Shown one piece after another: positions 24,331-32,857 of a stretch of 64,000 nucleotides of DNA (positions are counted from its first letter, which is position 1; every line of letters begins with the position of its first letter). Origin of the DNA: Caldilineaceae bacterium (GTDB lineage Bacteria; Chloroflexota; Anaerolineae; Caldilineales; Caldilineaceae); NCBI GenBank assembly GCA_022842065.1, contig JALHQH010000012.1, positions 62,001 to 126,000 on the forward strand. The letters run 5' to 3'. A program made the position numbers and the translations under genes. The notes under the pieces are model-generated. The model was not told the origin of the DNA, searched no databases, and saw only the letters and a list, made by a program, of their open reading frames with translations.

Positions 24331-27102
24331 ATGTGGCATGAGTTAGCGCGTCGTAACGCGCGGTTATACTTAAGGTGGCATTGGTTGCGTACTGGCTTGG
24401 CCGTCATCCTGTTTTGTCTGTCGGGCAGCCTAATCACGGCCCCGATTCGCGCCGCGGAGCCGCTGCTCCCGATCATCTTCATTGCGCGTAGCCATCTTGC
24501 CACCCAAGATGATATCTTTACAAATGAAGTCGGTCCCGCTGGCCAATTCGGCACCGGCATTCCCAAATTTGCGCCAGGCAGCAAACTGGTGCGGCGCAAC
24601 GCCGATGGCTCCCTTTTTGTCTACGCGACGCCCGGCCTGGTCGATGTTCAATCGCCTGATGTGAATTTTGCCGGTACCAAGATTGTCTTCGCCGGAGCTA
24701 CGACCCTCATCGCCAACACCAATGATTCGGGCTGGCGGCTCTATGAGATTAACGTGAACGGCAGCGGCTTTCGCCAACTGACCCATTCGGACCGGGCGAT
24801 TACGATTCCGAATGCGGCGCGGTTTTTCAACCAGCGGGCCTATGGCACCTATAACGATCTCTTTCCTGCCTACCTGGCCGATGGGCGGATTGTCTTTTCC
24901 TCCTCGCGTTACCCAGCCCGTGCCCACTATGATGAGCGCCGTTCCTACAATCTCTACGTGATCGAGGCCGACGGTACCAATCTGCACCGCATCACCAGCG
25001 ACCGCGGCGGCTTGCTTCACCCCACCCCCTTGCCTGATGGGCGCATCCTGGCTACACGCTGGTGGGTCAACTTTAACCAGCCCAGCGAAACCGGCATCTT
25101 CAACCGCATCGACAATAGGGATCAGAACCAGACCCTAGCTGACGGCACGTTGCTGCTGGCCAACCCCGAAGAAACTTTCAACCCAACTACCGGCAAGCTA
25201 GCTGATGGCTTTACCATCCGCGATGCCCCCAACACCTGGCACCTGATGAGCCTCAACCCTGATGGCACCGATTTGCAACGTTTTGCCTGGACGCCACTCG
25301 CCGAATGGTCACTGACCAACGATTCGGGGCACTCGGATACCTATCATGCCGCGCAACCAGCCATCGTCCAACAGGGCGATCAACTCTTTGTGGCCTACAC
25401 CTCACAGCAGGATGGGACGATGGTCCACAGCACCTTGAAGACCGGCATCCGCGTTGCTCGCCCTGGTGTAAGCATGATGTACGCCAATGCCCAGGATGCA
25501 ATTGCCGGCCTTACCTATGAAAAAGCGTGGGAACAGGATGATGAGTCACCGCCCTATGCCCTGCACCCGTGGGGGTTGCCCGATGGCCGGATTCTCTATT
25601 CGCAGACCAGTACCGATAGTAGCCTACCGGTCAGCGGCGAATATACGGAGGGCGGCGAGATCTTCGCCTTGCAAGGCTCAACCCTGCGCTACAGTCTCTT
25701 TACGATGGATTTGGATGGTGGCAACAAAACGGCTGTGCCGATTGATCTGAGCACCATCGGCATGGCCAGCGCGGATATGATGGATGCCAAACCCATCGTC
25801 GCCCGTACCGGCTGGGCTGCTAAAGCGGATACGATCACTGCGCTGGCCAGCGACGATCCCGCAAAAGGTAATTTGCCGAACACCTTGCCTGCCTACGCCT
25901 TCAGCCAACGGGGGCCGGATGCGGTCGAAATCGCCACGATCCACAACACCAATATCTATGCCAATGCCGAACTCGATCTGCCTTATGTCAACAACTCGCC
26001 GCCACCGGGTAGCGTCGCTAAGGTGCAGGTCTGGGTTGATGCCAACCAGTTTACCGGGGCCAACTGCTATAATGACTATCCCGAACCGTGCGCCGACTTC
26101 CGCCCTGATAGCGAAGTACGTGCCGTGCTCTGGGCTGAAGCGCCTGTCACCGCCGGTGGTGCCTTTACCGCGACTGTACCAGCAGACACGCCCTCCTTCT
26201 TTGTCCTCCACGATGCCCAGGGTCGCGTCGTGCGCAACTGGTCGCGTGGCTATATTTCGATTGCCCAAGGTAATGCCTGGGCGCGACCAGGGGAAACCGT
26301 CACTTGCACCGGCTGTCATCTGGGCCACGTCAGCGGCTCAATCGCCGCTAGTGACACCGATGCCACCGCGGATTGGACCAATGTCGCTCCCTATGCGACG
26401 GCCTCCGCCAGCAATTTCTATGCGCACAGCGACCCCGACTCACCGAATTATCAACCCTTCCGGCCCCACTATCTCAACGACCGGCGCGGCTGGAGTCCTA
26501 TACCCGCAGGCGGACCACTGGCCCCCTTTATCGAACCCGATGCTGACTTCGCCCGCTATCGGGCTTTGTTGACTGACCTAAACATTCGCGAAGAGAGCGT
26601 GACACGCCGTGCGCAACAAGCCCAGGCCGCAGTCTCCTATCAGGACCAGGAATCGAGCTGGCTAACGGAAGAAGGCAAAGCGGTTGGCGAGTGGGTGGAA
26701 CTGCGCTGGCTACAACCCTTGCGCGTCAAGTCGATCCGCTTGATCGGCGTACCCCCCAATGGCGGCGATTGGGGTGGCTTTGGCGAGCCGGCCCAATTTG
26801 GCCCTTACTATATAGAGACGGGTACGCTGCAACTCTTTCACGAAGGGGTACAACAGGACGCAGACTTAGCCGTGGCGCGGGTGGAGCCGCTGGCGACCGG
26901 TGGTACGCTAATCACCTTGGCCGAGCCGGTGGAGATTGATCGTTTGCGCTTCACGGTTAACTCGATCAGCGGGCGTTGGTGGTGGCAAGAGGTCGCCGCC
27001 CTCAGCGAGATCGAAGTGATGGGCATGGCAGCGAATGTGGTCACCCCGCTGCCGGCGGAGGCGTTGACAGAGAAGGTTTTCCTACCGGCGGTGGTGCGGT
27101 GA
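24331..27102 (+). CDS. Secreted hydrazine-synthase-alpha-like propeller with a heme motif
   Basis: A 923-residue exported protein. The N-terminal signal helix is LRTGLAVILFCLSGSLITAPIRA. Residues 50-500 form a TolB/WD40-like beta propeller (DGRIVFSSSRYPARA, LYVIEADGTNLHRIT, PLPDGRILATRWW). Near residues 655-665 VTCTGCHLGH provides a c-type heme site (C659, C662, H663). This order resembles the middle domain of hydrazine synthase alpha. The C-terminal 180 residues are discoidin-like (WVELRWLQPLRVKSIRLIG). The chain ends KVFLPAVVR, a motif shared with other exported proteins here. No anammox genes are nearby, so hydrazine synthesis is not implied. GAGGAGAG precedes the ATG. Confidence 0.75.
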   Translation: MWHELARRNARLYLRWHWLRTGLAVILFCLSGSLITAPIRAAEPLLPIIFIARSHLATQDDIFTNEVGPAGQFGTGIPKFAPGSKLVRRNADGSLFVYATPGLVDVQSPDVNFAGTKIVFAGATTLIANTNDSGWRLYEINVNGSGFRQLTHSDRAITIPNAARFFNQRAYGTYNDLFPAYLADGRIVFSSSRYPARAHYDERRSYNLYVIEADGTNLHRITSDRGGLLHPTPLPDGRILATRWWVNFNQPSETGIFNRIDNRDQNQTLADGTLLLANPEETFNPTTGKLADGFTIRDAPNTWHLMSLNPDGTDLQRFAWTPLAEWSLTNDSGHSDTYHAAQPAIVQQGDQLFVAYTSQQDGTMVHSTLKTGIRVARPGVSMMYANAQDAIAGLTYEKAWEQDDESPPYALHPWGLPDGRILYSQTSTDSSLPVSGEYTEGGEIFALQGSTLRYSLFTMDLDGGNKTAVPIDLSTIGMASADMMDAKPIVARTGWAAKADTITALASDDPAKGNLPNTLPAYAFSQRGPDAVEIATIHNTNIYANAELDLPYVNNSPPPGSVAKVQVWVDANQFTGANCYNDYPEPCADFRPDSEVRAVLWAEAPVTAGGAFTATVPADTPSFFVLHDAQGRVVRNWSRGYISIAQGNAWARPGETVTCTGCHLGHVSGSIAASDTDATADWTNVAPYATASASNFYAHSDPDSPNYQPFRPHYLNDRRGWSPIPAGGPLAPFIEPDADFARYRALLTDLNIREESVTRRAQQAQAAVSYQDQESSWLTEEGKAVGEWVELRWLQPLRVKSIRLIGVPPNGGDWGGFGEPAQFGPYYIETGTLQLFHEGVQQDADLAVARVEPLATGGTLITLAEPVEIDRLRFTVNSISGRWWWQEVAALSEIEVMGMAANVVTPLPAEALTEKVFLPAVVR

Positions 27103-27320
27103 AAAACCAATAAAAAAGTCAGTCACAGCGTTCCCCCGAGGCGGTATAAACCGCACGCTGTAACTGACTTGAGCCAAGTATAACATAGAAATTTGGATTA
27201 TGCAATAGCCAATTATGACCAATTTCTGACAGATTTATCATTTGCGTGACGCACAGATTAATTTTCCCCTCCACCGCGTAAGCGGGCAAGCTCAGCCAAC
27301 GCTTGTTGCAATTCGACATC
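27101..27320. repeat. 220-bp direct repeat, copy 1
   Basis: Begins at the stop codon of the propeller gene with GAAAAACCAATAAAAAAGTC. It contains a hairpin (AGTCAGTCACAGCGT against ACGCTGTAACTGACT, inner GCGGT/ACCGC) that probably terminates transcription. The first 70 bases are almost identical to copy 2. Confidence 0.85.
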
Positions 27321-27542
27321 TAGACTGTCGTTCCTCCTCTACGCAATCGAACACGACGATACGACACTGCCATTACGACCAATCATATCTCAAACGGTTG
27401 ACCTCACCAAAATCCAGCTAACAGCCGGTTTGTTGGTTAGTGCAACATTTGAATGTTGTGAGATTTATGGTCCGCGTACTGAAGGCGTATGCAAAAAGGC
27501 GAAGCAACTGCGATGTATGATCGGTGGTATCTATGGCAAGTG
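27321..27542. other. Spacer between direct repeats with a decayed frame
   Basis: A short open stretch ends in KWKNQ at the edge of copy 2 but has no start or known domain. A TTGACC...AAAATCC segment near 27400 resembles the promoter region following copy 2. Confidence 0.4.
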
Positions 27543-27760
27543 GAAAAACCAATAAAAAAAGTCAGTCACAGCGTTCCCCCGAGGCGGTATAAACCGCACG
27601 CTGTAACTGACTAGAGCTAAGTATAACATAGAAATTTGGATTATGCAATACCCATTTATGACCAATTTATAACAAATTTATCATTTGCGCGGGGCACAGC
27701 TTACTTTTTTCCTCACCGCGTAAGTGGGTTAGCTCGGCCAACGTTGTTGTAATTCGACAT
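27543..27760. repeat. 220-bp direct repeat, copy 2
   Basis: Second copy of the repeat, ending 4 bases before the -35 element of the sigma-factor gene. The hairpin is fully conserved; the distal half has scattered substitutions. Confidence 0.85.
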
Positions 27761-27763
27761 TTG

Positions 27764-27792
27764 TTGACTTCCCCCAAAATCCGGCATACAAT
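27764..27792 (+). promoter_or_regulatory. Promoter of the sigma-factor gene, leaderless
   Basis: TTGACT (27764-27769), 17 bases, TACAAT (27787-27792). The ATG begins 7 bases after the -10 element, so the mRNA should start at or next to the start codon. Confidence 0.7.
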
Positions 27793-27798
27793 CCCGGC

Positions 27799-28506
27799 AT
27801 GAACATGTCACTGGATCTGTCGATTGAAGAGCTAGCGCGCCATTGTGCCGCGGAGACGGAACGTTTCTTCCGCAAAGTCGTGCCGGATAATCGCTTTTGT
27901 TTTGAACTGTTTCGCCGCGCCTTTGTCGAGCGTAGCAACGCGGCCTGGGATCGACTCTATGCGCAGTATACCCCGCTGATTATCGGCTGGATTCGCGAAC
28001 ACCCCCAAGCCGGGGTGGCCGACGAGGGGATTGATTATTTCGTCAATGGCGTTTTGAGCAGCATGTGGAAATCCTGCACCCCCGAACGTTTTGCCCGCTT
28101 TGGTGACTTGCCCGCGGTCTTGGCCTACCTCAAGAGCTGTGTCCACACTACAATCTATAATCACCTGCGCAAACGCCGCCCCGTGCTTGCCGAGATCAGC
28201 GAAGAGCTCACGGCGTTGACACCCACGACCCAGGCGGCAGCCACGCCGGTCGGGGCTGTCCTCGACCAGATGGCGCGCACCGAATTGTGGCAACTGCTGG
28301 AGAGTTTGCTCCACAACGAAAAAGAGCGCATGGTCACCGACCTCTACTTTATCCAGGGGCTAAAGCCGCGCGTAATCTACGAGTTGCACAGCGAGCGTTT
28401 CGCCACCATTCAAGAAGTCTACCGCGTCAAGCAGAATCTCATGGAGCGGCTCGGCCGTAATGCTGACTTACAACAATTTTACGCCGACCTACGGGAAAAC
28501 GGGTAG
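27799..28506 (+). CDS. RNA polymerase sigma-70 family (ECF-like) factor
   Basis: A 235-residue divergent ECF-type sigma factor. Region 2-like sequence spans residues 30-125 (FCFELFRRAFVERSNAAWDRLYAQYTPLIIGWI...ARFGDLPAVLAYLKSCVHTTIYNHLRKRRP). A region 4-like helix-turn-helix is near residues 175-225 (EKERMVTDLYFIQGLKPRVIYELHSERFATIQEVYRVKQNLMERL). It heads a cluster with a zinc-finger protein, a TPR-CHAT protease and a subtilase, and has a strong promoter with no leader. It probably directs transcription of envelope genes under control of the downstream products. Confidence 0.8.
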   Translation: MNMSLDLSIEELARHCAAETERFFRKVVPDNRFCFELFRRAFVERSNAAWDRLYAQYTPLIIGWIREHPQAGVADEGIDYFVNGVLSSMWKSCTPERFARFGDLPAVLAYLKSCVHTTIYNHLRKRRPVLAEISEELTALTPTTQAAATPVGAVLDQMARTELWQLLESLLHNEKERMVTDLYFIQGLKPRVIYELHSERFATIQEVYRVKQNLMERLGRNADLQQFYADLRENG

Positions 28507-28587
28507 AAGTGGTGTTTATAGGGGTAAGGGGTCAGTTAGTCGTGGCGTCGTAGGGTGATTAGGTATTATGGCGCAACCGGAATACAG

Positions 28588-28693
28588 GGGTTGACAAGTC
28601 TGCCCTGGGCTAAAGCCGCAGGGCTAGGGGGCAACGCCGGGTAAACCCGGCTAAAGTAGCCGGGTTTACCCGGCGGGGTGGGGATGTCAACCG
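28588..28693. repeat. REP-like element (GCCCTGGGCTAAAGCC family)
   Basis: Ends GGTTGACA/TGTCAACC are inverted. Inside are GCCCTG/CAGGGC and an 18-bp perfect stem around CCGGGTAAACCCGGC (28636-28674). A related copy shares 25 identical bases at 45305-45329. Confidence 0.75.
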
Positions 28694-28729
28694 CCTAAGA
28701 TCGGGTTGAATCGGTATTATACCTGCGGT

Positions 28730-28778
28730 TGTCATAATTTAGCATTTTCTACACGAGTAAAAATGCTAAATTATGACA
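28730..28778. repeat. 19-bp perfect palindrome with conserved CTACACGAGT loop
   Basis: TGTCATAATTTAGCATTTT and its exact complement flank CTACACGAGTA. The loop and its T4/A4 edges recur at 59236-59253 in a decayed copy. Confidence 0.75.
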
Positions 28779-28826
28779 GAGCTGAGTATATAAGTGTTAC
28801 AACATTGGCTAAGTCGCTGGCAACCA

Positions 28827-28906
28827 CCCTACGACCTTGCGACCTTGCGACCTTGCAACCCTGCAACCTTGCAACCTTGCAACCTTGCAACCTTGCAACC
28901 TTGCAA
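28827..28906. repeat. Octamer tandem array, 10 units of CCTTGCAA type
   Basis: CCCTACGA, CCTTGCGA (x2), CCTTGCAA, CCCTGCAA, then CCTTGCAA (x5): exactly 80 bases, ending 23 bases before the start of the zinc-finger gene. Eight is not a multiple of three, so copy changes would not preserve a reading frame. Confidence 0.9.
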
Positions 28907-28929
28907 CTAATTAAAGTGACAAAAGCCTC

Positions 28930-29643
28930 ATGAACTGTACTGCGCCTCCTGCCTTAACTGAGATCGAACTGGCAATGTATCTTGCCGGCGATGCTGGGCC
29001 AACGGTAAACCAACACTTGGTTGCCTGTCCTGCTTGTCGCACCCAGGCAACGGTCCTGGCTCAGCAAGAACAAGGGTTGATCAACCAGCTCTATCGCAGC
29101 AACTGTCCGACCTCGGCCGAATTGCGTGACTATCACTTGCAGTTGTCGACCCGTGCCGACGACAGCAACGTTGGGCTACATCTTGCCCGTTGCCCCCACT
29201 GTACCCGTGAACTATTTGACTTAGCGACATTTCTGACGCCAACCGCTGTGACTGCGCCCGCAACCCTGGCCGATCAAGTCAGGTTGCTGGTGGCGTCATT
29301 GGTTGATCTGGGCGGCGGTTTGCCGGCGCTGTTGGGTGCGCGCGGCGACGAACCGACGCTGCAACTCTATCAAGTCGGCGATGTGCAGATCGGCCTGGAA
29401 ATTGTGACCGATCCCAGCAGTGGCCGGCAGCAGCTTAACGGCATGATCACCGGCGATGATCTCGCCAATTTGCTGGTCCACCTCTGGCGTAGCGACCAGT
29501 TGCTTGCCACCGCCGCGGTCGATCCGCTGCTGGGGGATTTTCACTTTGCCAACCTGTCCACCGATCAGCCGGCGGCCGAGTATGAGCTGATCATCAGCGC
29601 GCAACAGACCAAAATTCGTCTCCCCCTCATCCGGCTGGCGTAA
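28930..29643 (+). CDS. Double zinc-finger (zf-HC2-like) putative anti-sigma protein
   Basis: A 237-residue protein with two anti-sigma-type zinc motifs: NQHLVACPACRTQ near residues 28-40 and HLARCPHCTREL near residues 85-96 (H-x3-C-x2-C). A linker and a C-terminal beta-rich domain of about 100 residues follow, ending KIRLPLIRLA; no membrane helix is seen. Its place directly after a sigma factor and before a CHAT protease suggests it binds the sigma factor and may be a cleavage target. Both roles are inferred. No ribosome site is visible near the ATG. Confidence 0.72.
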   Translation: MNCTAPPALTEIELAMYLAGDAGPTVNQHLVACPACRTQATVLAQQEQGLINQLYRSNCPTSAELRDYHLQLSTRADDSNVGLHLARCPHCTRELFDLATFLTPTAVTAPATLADQVRLLVASLVDLGGGLPALLGARGDEPTLQLYQVGDVQIGLEIVTDPSSGRQQLNGMITGDDLANLLVHLWRSDQLLATAAVDPLLGDFHFANLSTDQPAAEYELIISAQQTKIRLPLIRLA

Positions 29644-29661
29644 TCAGTAGAATCGACCTGC

Positions 29662-32565
29662 ATGGCCATTGATACGATCCTTGACCAACTTTTCGCGCTC
29701 CCCGACGTTGCCGGCCAAAAAGCGCTGTTGACTGCCCACCAGGGGGCGATCAACGATGAACTGATCGACCGCCTGAAAGGCGCGGCGGATGAAGCGTTGC
29801 GCGCCGACGCCCAACGTTCACTCGCCCTTGCCGACCTGCTCTACCACGCCGCCGCCTTGACCAAAAATCCCTTACATCGCGCCTTGGCGCTCTTTGCCGA
29901 AGCAAACGTCTGTACGCTGGGGGGGCTGGGCGATCACCTGCGCGCTGTCGCGCTTGCTGACGAAGCGGCCGCGATCTATGCGGCGGCACAGCGCCCGCTC
30001 GATCAGGCGGATGCGCAGGTGACAAAAATCTTTGCCCTGGCCATGTTGGGGCGCTACCCCGAAGCATTGGCGGCGGGGGCCTGGGCCAGTGCGCTGCTGT
30101 ACGATGCGCAAGATTGGTTGCGACTCGCCACGGTGATCATGAATGTGGCGATTGTTTATGGGCGCATGGGTAAAGATCAGGAAGCGCTGGATCACTTTGC
30201 GCAAGCCGGCGACGCGTACCGCCGCGCCGGCGCAGCTGGCGAATGGTCGCTGCCCGGTGTCGAGATGAACCGCGCCCTGGTGCTACGCAACCTGGGGCGC
30301 TTTGATGAATCGTTGCAGGCCAATACCACGGCGATTGATCTACTCACCAACCTCGGCCAGAGTGCCGAGGTCGGCCATGCCCAGCAGACGATGGCCTTTA
30401 CCTACTATGTCCAGGGTCGCTATAACGAGGCCTTGAGCCTGCTGCAGGAGGCGCGCGACCGTTTTCAGGCCGATGGCCGTGACGCCGATCTGCTGGTCAC
30501 AGACCTTTACCTTAGCCAATGTCTGTTGACCCTGCGTCGCTTTGGGGATGTGATCGTCACCTGTGATGCTCTCTGTCAACGTGCGGCCAACCTGGGGCAA
30601 CGCTTTGAAGAAGGCTATGCCCTGCTCAACAAGGCGCTGGCATTGGCCGGCCTGGCCCAACATAACCAGGCCCTTGATGTGTTGACCGCAGCGCGCGCCG
30701 TTTTTACTGCCGATACCAATCAAGTCTGGGCCGCCCAGGCAGAATTGGAAGGGGCGCGGCTGCTCTTGGTGGCCGGTCGTGTTGCCGATGCGCTCACCCA
30801 GGCGCAACGCTGTGCTGATCTCTTTGCTGATCATGCGTTGCCGGTCCATCAAGCCACCGCGCTGCTAGTTGTCGGTCAGGCCTATCTCCAAGCGCACCAG
30901 CCAGAACAGAGTACGTTGGTTTTGCAGCGTGTATTGATGATTGGGGTCGATAAACAATTGCCCACGCTCCTCTACCAGGCCCATGCGCTGCTTGGGCAGG
31001 TTGCCGAAGCCGAAGGGGACAACGCCGCCGCGCTGACCCAGGTTGATCAGGCGCTGGCCCAGTTGGAACAGCTACGTGGGCGGCTGATGGTCGAATATCG
31101 GGCCGACTTTCTCGAGGACAAAGCGAGTGTCTATACCGCGGCGGTGCGCCTGGCTTTAGCCCAAGATCGTCCCGCCCAGGCATTGGCCTACGCCGAACGT
31201 GCGCGCTCTCAGGCATTGCGCGATTTGCTTGCCCAGCGGCTTGACCTACGTATCCAACCCCGCTCGGCTGACGATCAACCCCTAGTTGATGCCCTGGGGG
31301 TGCTGCAACAGGAGCGTGACCTGCTCTATCGGCGTACCCACTATGCTCAGGGCTTTGGTGCTGCGTCAACCCCAACCGATAGCGTGCCCGGCGATGTTGC
31401 TGCGGAAACCGCCACCATGACCGCACTGGAAGGGGAGATCACCCGCCTGTGGCATCAACTGTTGATCCGCAATGCCGACTATGCACGTGATGCACTGCCG
31501 TGGCAGGGCGCTCAGAATGATGCCACGCTGCTAGCCACGGTACAAGCCGCGCTGCCGCCGCAGACCCTGCTGCTGAGCTACTTTGTGGGGCAGAGTGGGC
31601 TACAACTCTTTCTGGTGACTGCTTACTCACTGACGGTCCAGGAATTACCGGTCCAGCCTGCGGCGATCCAACGGCTGGTCGATCTCTTGCGCCTCAACCT
31701 TAAAATGGTGGCAGCGAGTCCCCCTGGCCGCCAGCCCCAATTGCTGGCCAATGCGCAACAGATCCTGCACCAACTCTATCGCTACCTTTTAGCCCCGGTT
31801 GCGCCTGCCTTAGCCGATGTCGCGGGGCTGATCATTGTGCCGCATGGCGTGCTCCACTATGTGCCTTTTCAAGCACTGGTCACTACACCTGCCACGGCTG
31901 ACAACGCCGCCCACTATTTGTTGGATGACTACGAGATCAGCTATCTGCCCGGTGCCAGCTTTCTCCGCACGGCAGATTTGCCCAACACCGGCGATGATCT
32001 TATTGCCTTTGGCCACTCCTATGGGGGACGCTTACCACACACTGCTGCCGAGGCGCAAGCACTTGCCGCGTTGGCGGGCGGGCAGGCATTTGTCGAAACC
32101 GCGGCGACTAAGGTGGCGCTGCGCACATTGGCGGCCAACGCCCGTATGCTTCATCTCGCCACCCACGGCGATTTTCGCGCCGACAACCCACTCTTTTCTG
32201 GCCTCGCCTTGGCCGATGGCTGGCTGAGCACCCTCGACATCTTTGGCTTACGCACTAATGCCACGCTGGTCACCCTGAGCGCTTGCCAGACCGGACGCAA
32301 TGTGGTCGGCGGCGGCGATGAGTTGCTGGGGTTGATGCGTGCTTTTCTCGCCGCGGGCGCGGCCTCGCTTGTTCTCACCATGTGGGCTGTCCACGATGAA
32401 TCGACCGCGCTCCTGATGACCCACTTCTACCAGGCGCTGCTGGGCGGTGCCACCAAGGCTGCCGCCCTCCGCACGGCGCAACTAGCGTTACGTGACCAGC
32501 CCGCCTACGCCCACCTCTATTTCTGGGCACCCTTCCTCCTGGTGGGTGATGGGGGCAAGCTGTAA
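29662..32565 (+). CDS. TPR-CHAT cysteine protease
   Basis: A 967-residue protein. Residues 1-500 are tetratricopeptide-type helical repeats (for example AQQTMAFTYYVQGRYNEALSLLQEARD and QAHALLGQVAEAEGDNAAALTQVDQALAQLE). Residues 640-967 form a CHAT domain of the caspase/separase clan. The catalytic dyad is intact: H835 in LHLATHGDF and C875 in LSACQTG, followed by LMRAFLAAGAASLVLTMWAV. CHAT proteases cleave partner proteins when the TPR part senses a signal. It starts 18 bases after the zinc-finger gene, so the two are probably co-translated. Confidence 0.92.
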   Translation: MAIDTILDQLFALPDVAGQKALLTAHQGAINDELIDRLKGAADEALRADAQRSLALADLLYHAAALTKNPLHRALALFAEANVCTLGGLGDHLRAVALADEAAAIYAAAQRPLDQADAQVTKIFALAMLGRYPEALAAGAWASALLYDAQDWLRLATVIMNVAIVYGRMGKDQEALDHFAQAGDAYRRAGAAGEWSLPGVEMNRALVLRNLGRFDESLQANTTAIDLLTNLGQSAEVGHAQQTMAFTYYVQGRYNEALSLLQEARDRFQADGRDADLLVTDLYLSQCLLTLRRFGDVIVTCDALCQRAANLGQRFEEGYALLNKALALAGLAQHNQALDVLTAARAVFTADTNQVWAAQAELEGARLLLVAGRVADALTQAQRCADLFADHALPVHQATALLVVGQAYLQAHQPEQSTLVLQRVLMIGVDKQLPTLLYQAHALLGQVAEAEGDNAAALTQVDQALAQLEQLRGRLMVEYRADFLEDKASVYTAAVRLALAQDRPAQALAYAERARSQALRDLLAQRLDLRIQPRSADDQPLVDALGVLQQERDLLYRRTHYAQGFGAASTPTDSVPGDVAAETATMTALEGEITRLWHQLLIRNADYARDALPWQGAQNDATLLATVQAALPPQTLLLSYFVGQSGLQLFLVTAYSLTVQELPVQPAAIQRLVDLLRLNLKMVAASPPGRQPQLLANAQQILHQLYRYLLAPVAPALADVAGLIIVPHGVLHYVPFQALVTTPATADNAAHYLLDDYEISYLPGASFLRTADLPNTGDDLIAFGHSYGGRLPHTAAEAQALAALAGGQAFVETAATKVALRTLAANARMLHLATHGDFRADNPLFSGLALADGWLSTLDIFGLRTNATLVTLSACQTGRNVVGGGDELLGLMRAFLAAGAASLVLTMWAVHDESTALLMTHFYQALLGGATKAAALRTAQLALRDQPAYAHLYFWAPFLLVGDGGKL

Positions 32566-32618
32566 CAACAAGCTGGCGATCTGGCTAGCCCAGTGTGGCC
32601 GAATTCTGATAGTTTCCC

Positions 32619-32678
32619 GCTCGGAGGGGATTGCCAAATCCCCGACCCATGTCGGGGATTTGGCAATCCCCTCCGAGC
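32619..32678. repeat. 28-bp perfect inverted repeat with 4-base loop
   Basis: Arms 32619-32646 and 32651-32678 (core GGGGATTGCCAAATCCCC) pair without mismatch around CCAT. It lies after the CHAT gene and could terminate, but there is no T tract. The rest of the gap to 32857 shows nothing else. Confidence 0.85.
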
Positions 32679-32857
32679 AAACCTAAACCCTCAATATTTC
32701 GCTAAAAGTATACTAATTCTCTCTGCCATGAACGTACCCCAAAATTGGTTAACGCACATGCTGTAATTCTGCGCGTACCTGTGTTTATCTACTAAGCGTC
32801 TTTGATTATACCCGATCATCTCTATCGCTTTCATCAATCGAAAAGGAGTTTTGCTTT

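Noticed and set aside
28827..28906. Possible CRISPR array
   Set aside because: Units are 8 bases without spacers and no cas genes are present.
28706..28933. 75-codon open frame ending in Leu-Ala-Thr-Leu-Gln repeats
   Set aside because: The product is only a translation of the octamer array.
27799..32565. Type III-E CRISPR (craspase) locus
   Set aside because: TPR-CHAT and a sigma factor are present but no gRAMP effector, Csx30/31 or repeat array.
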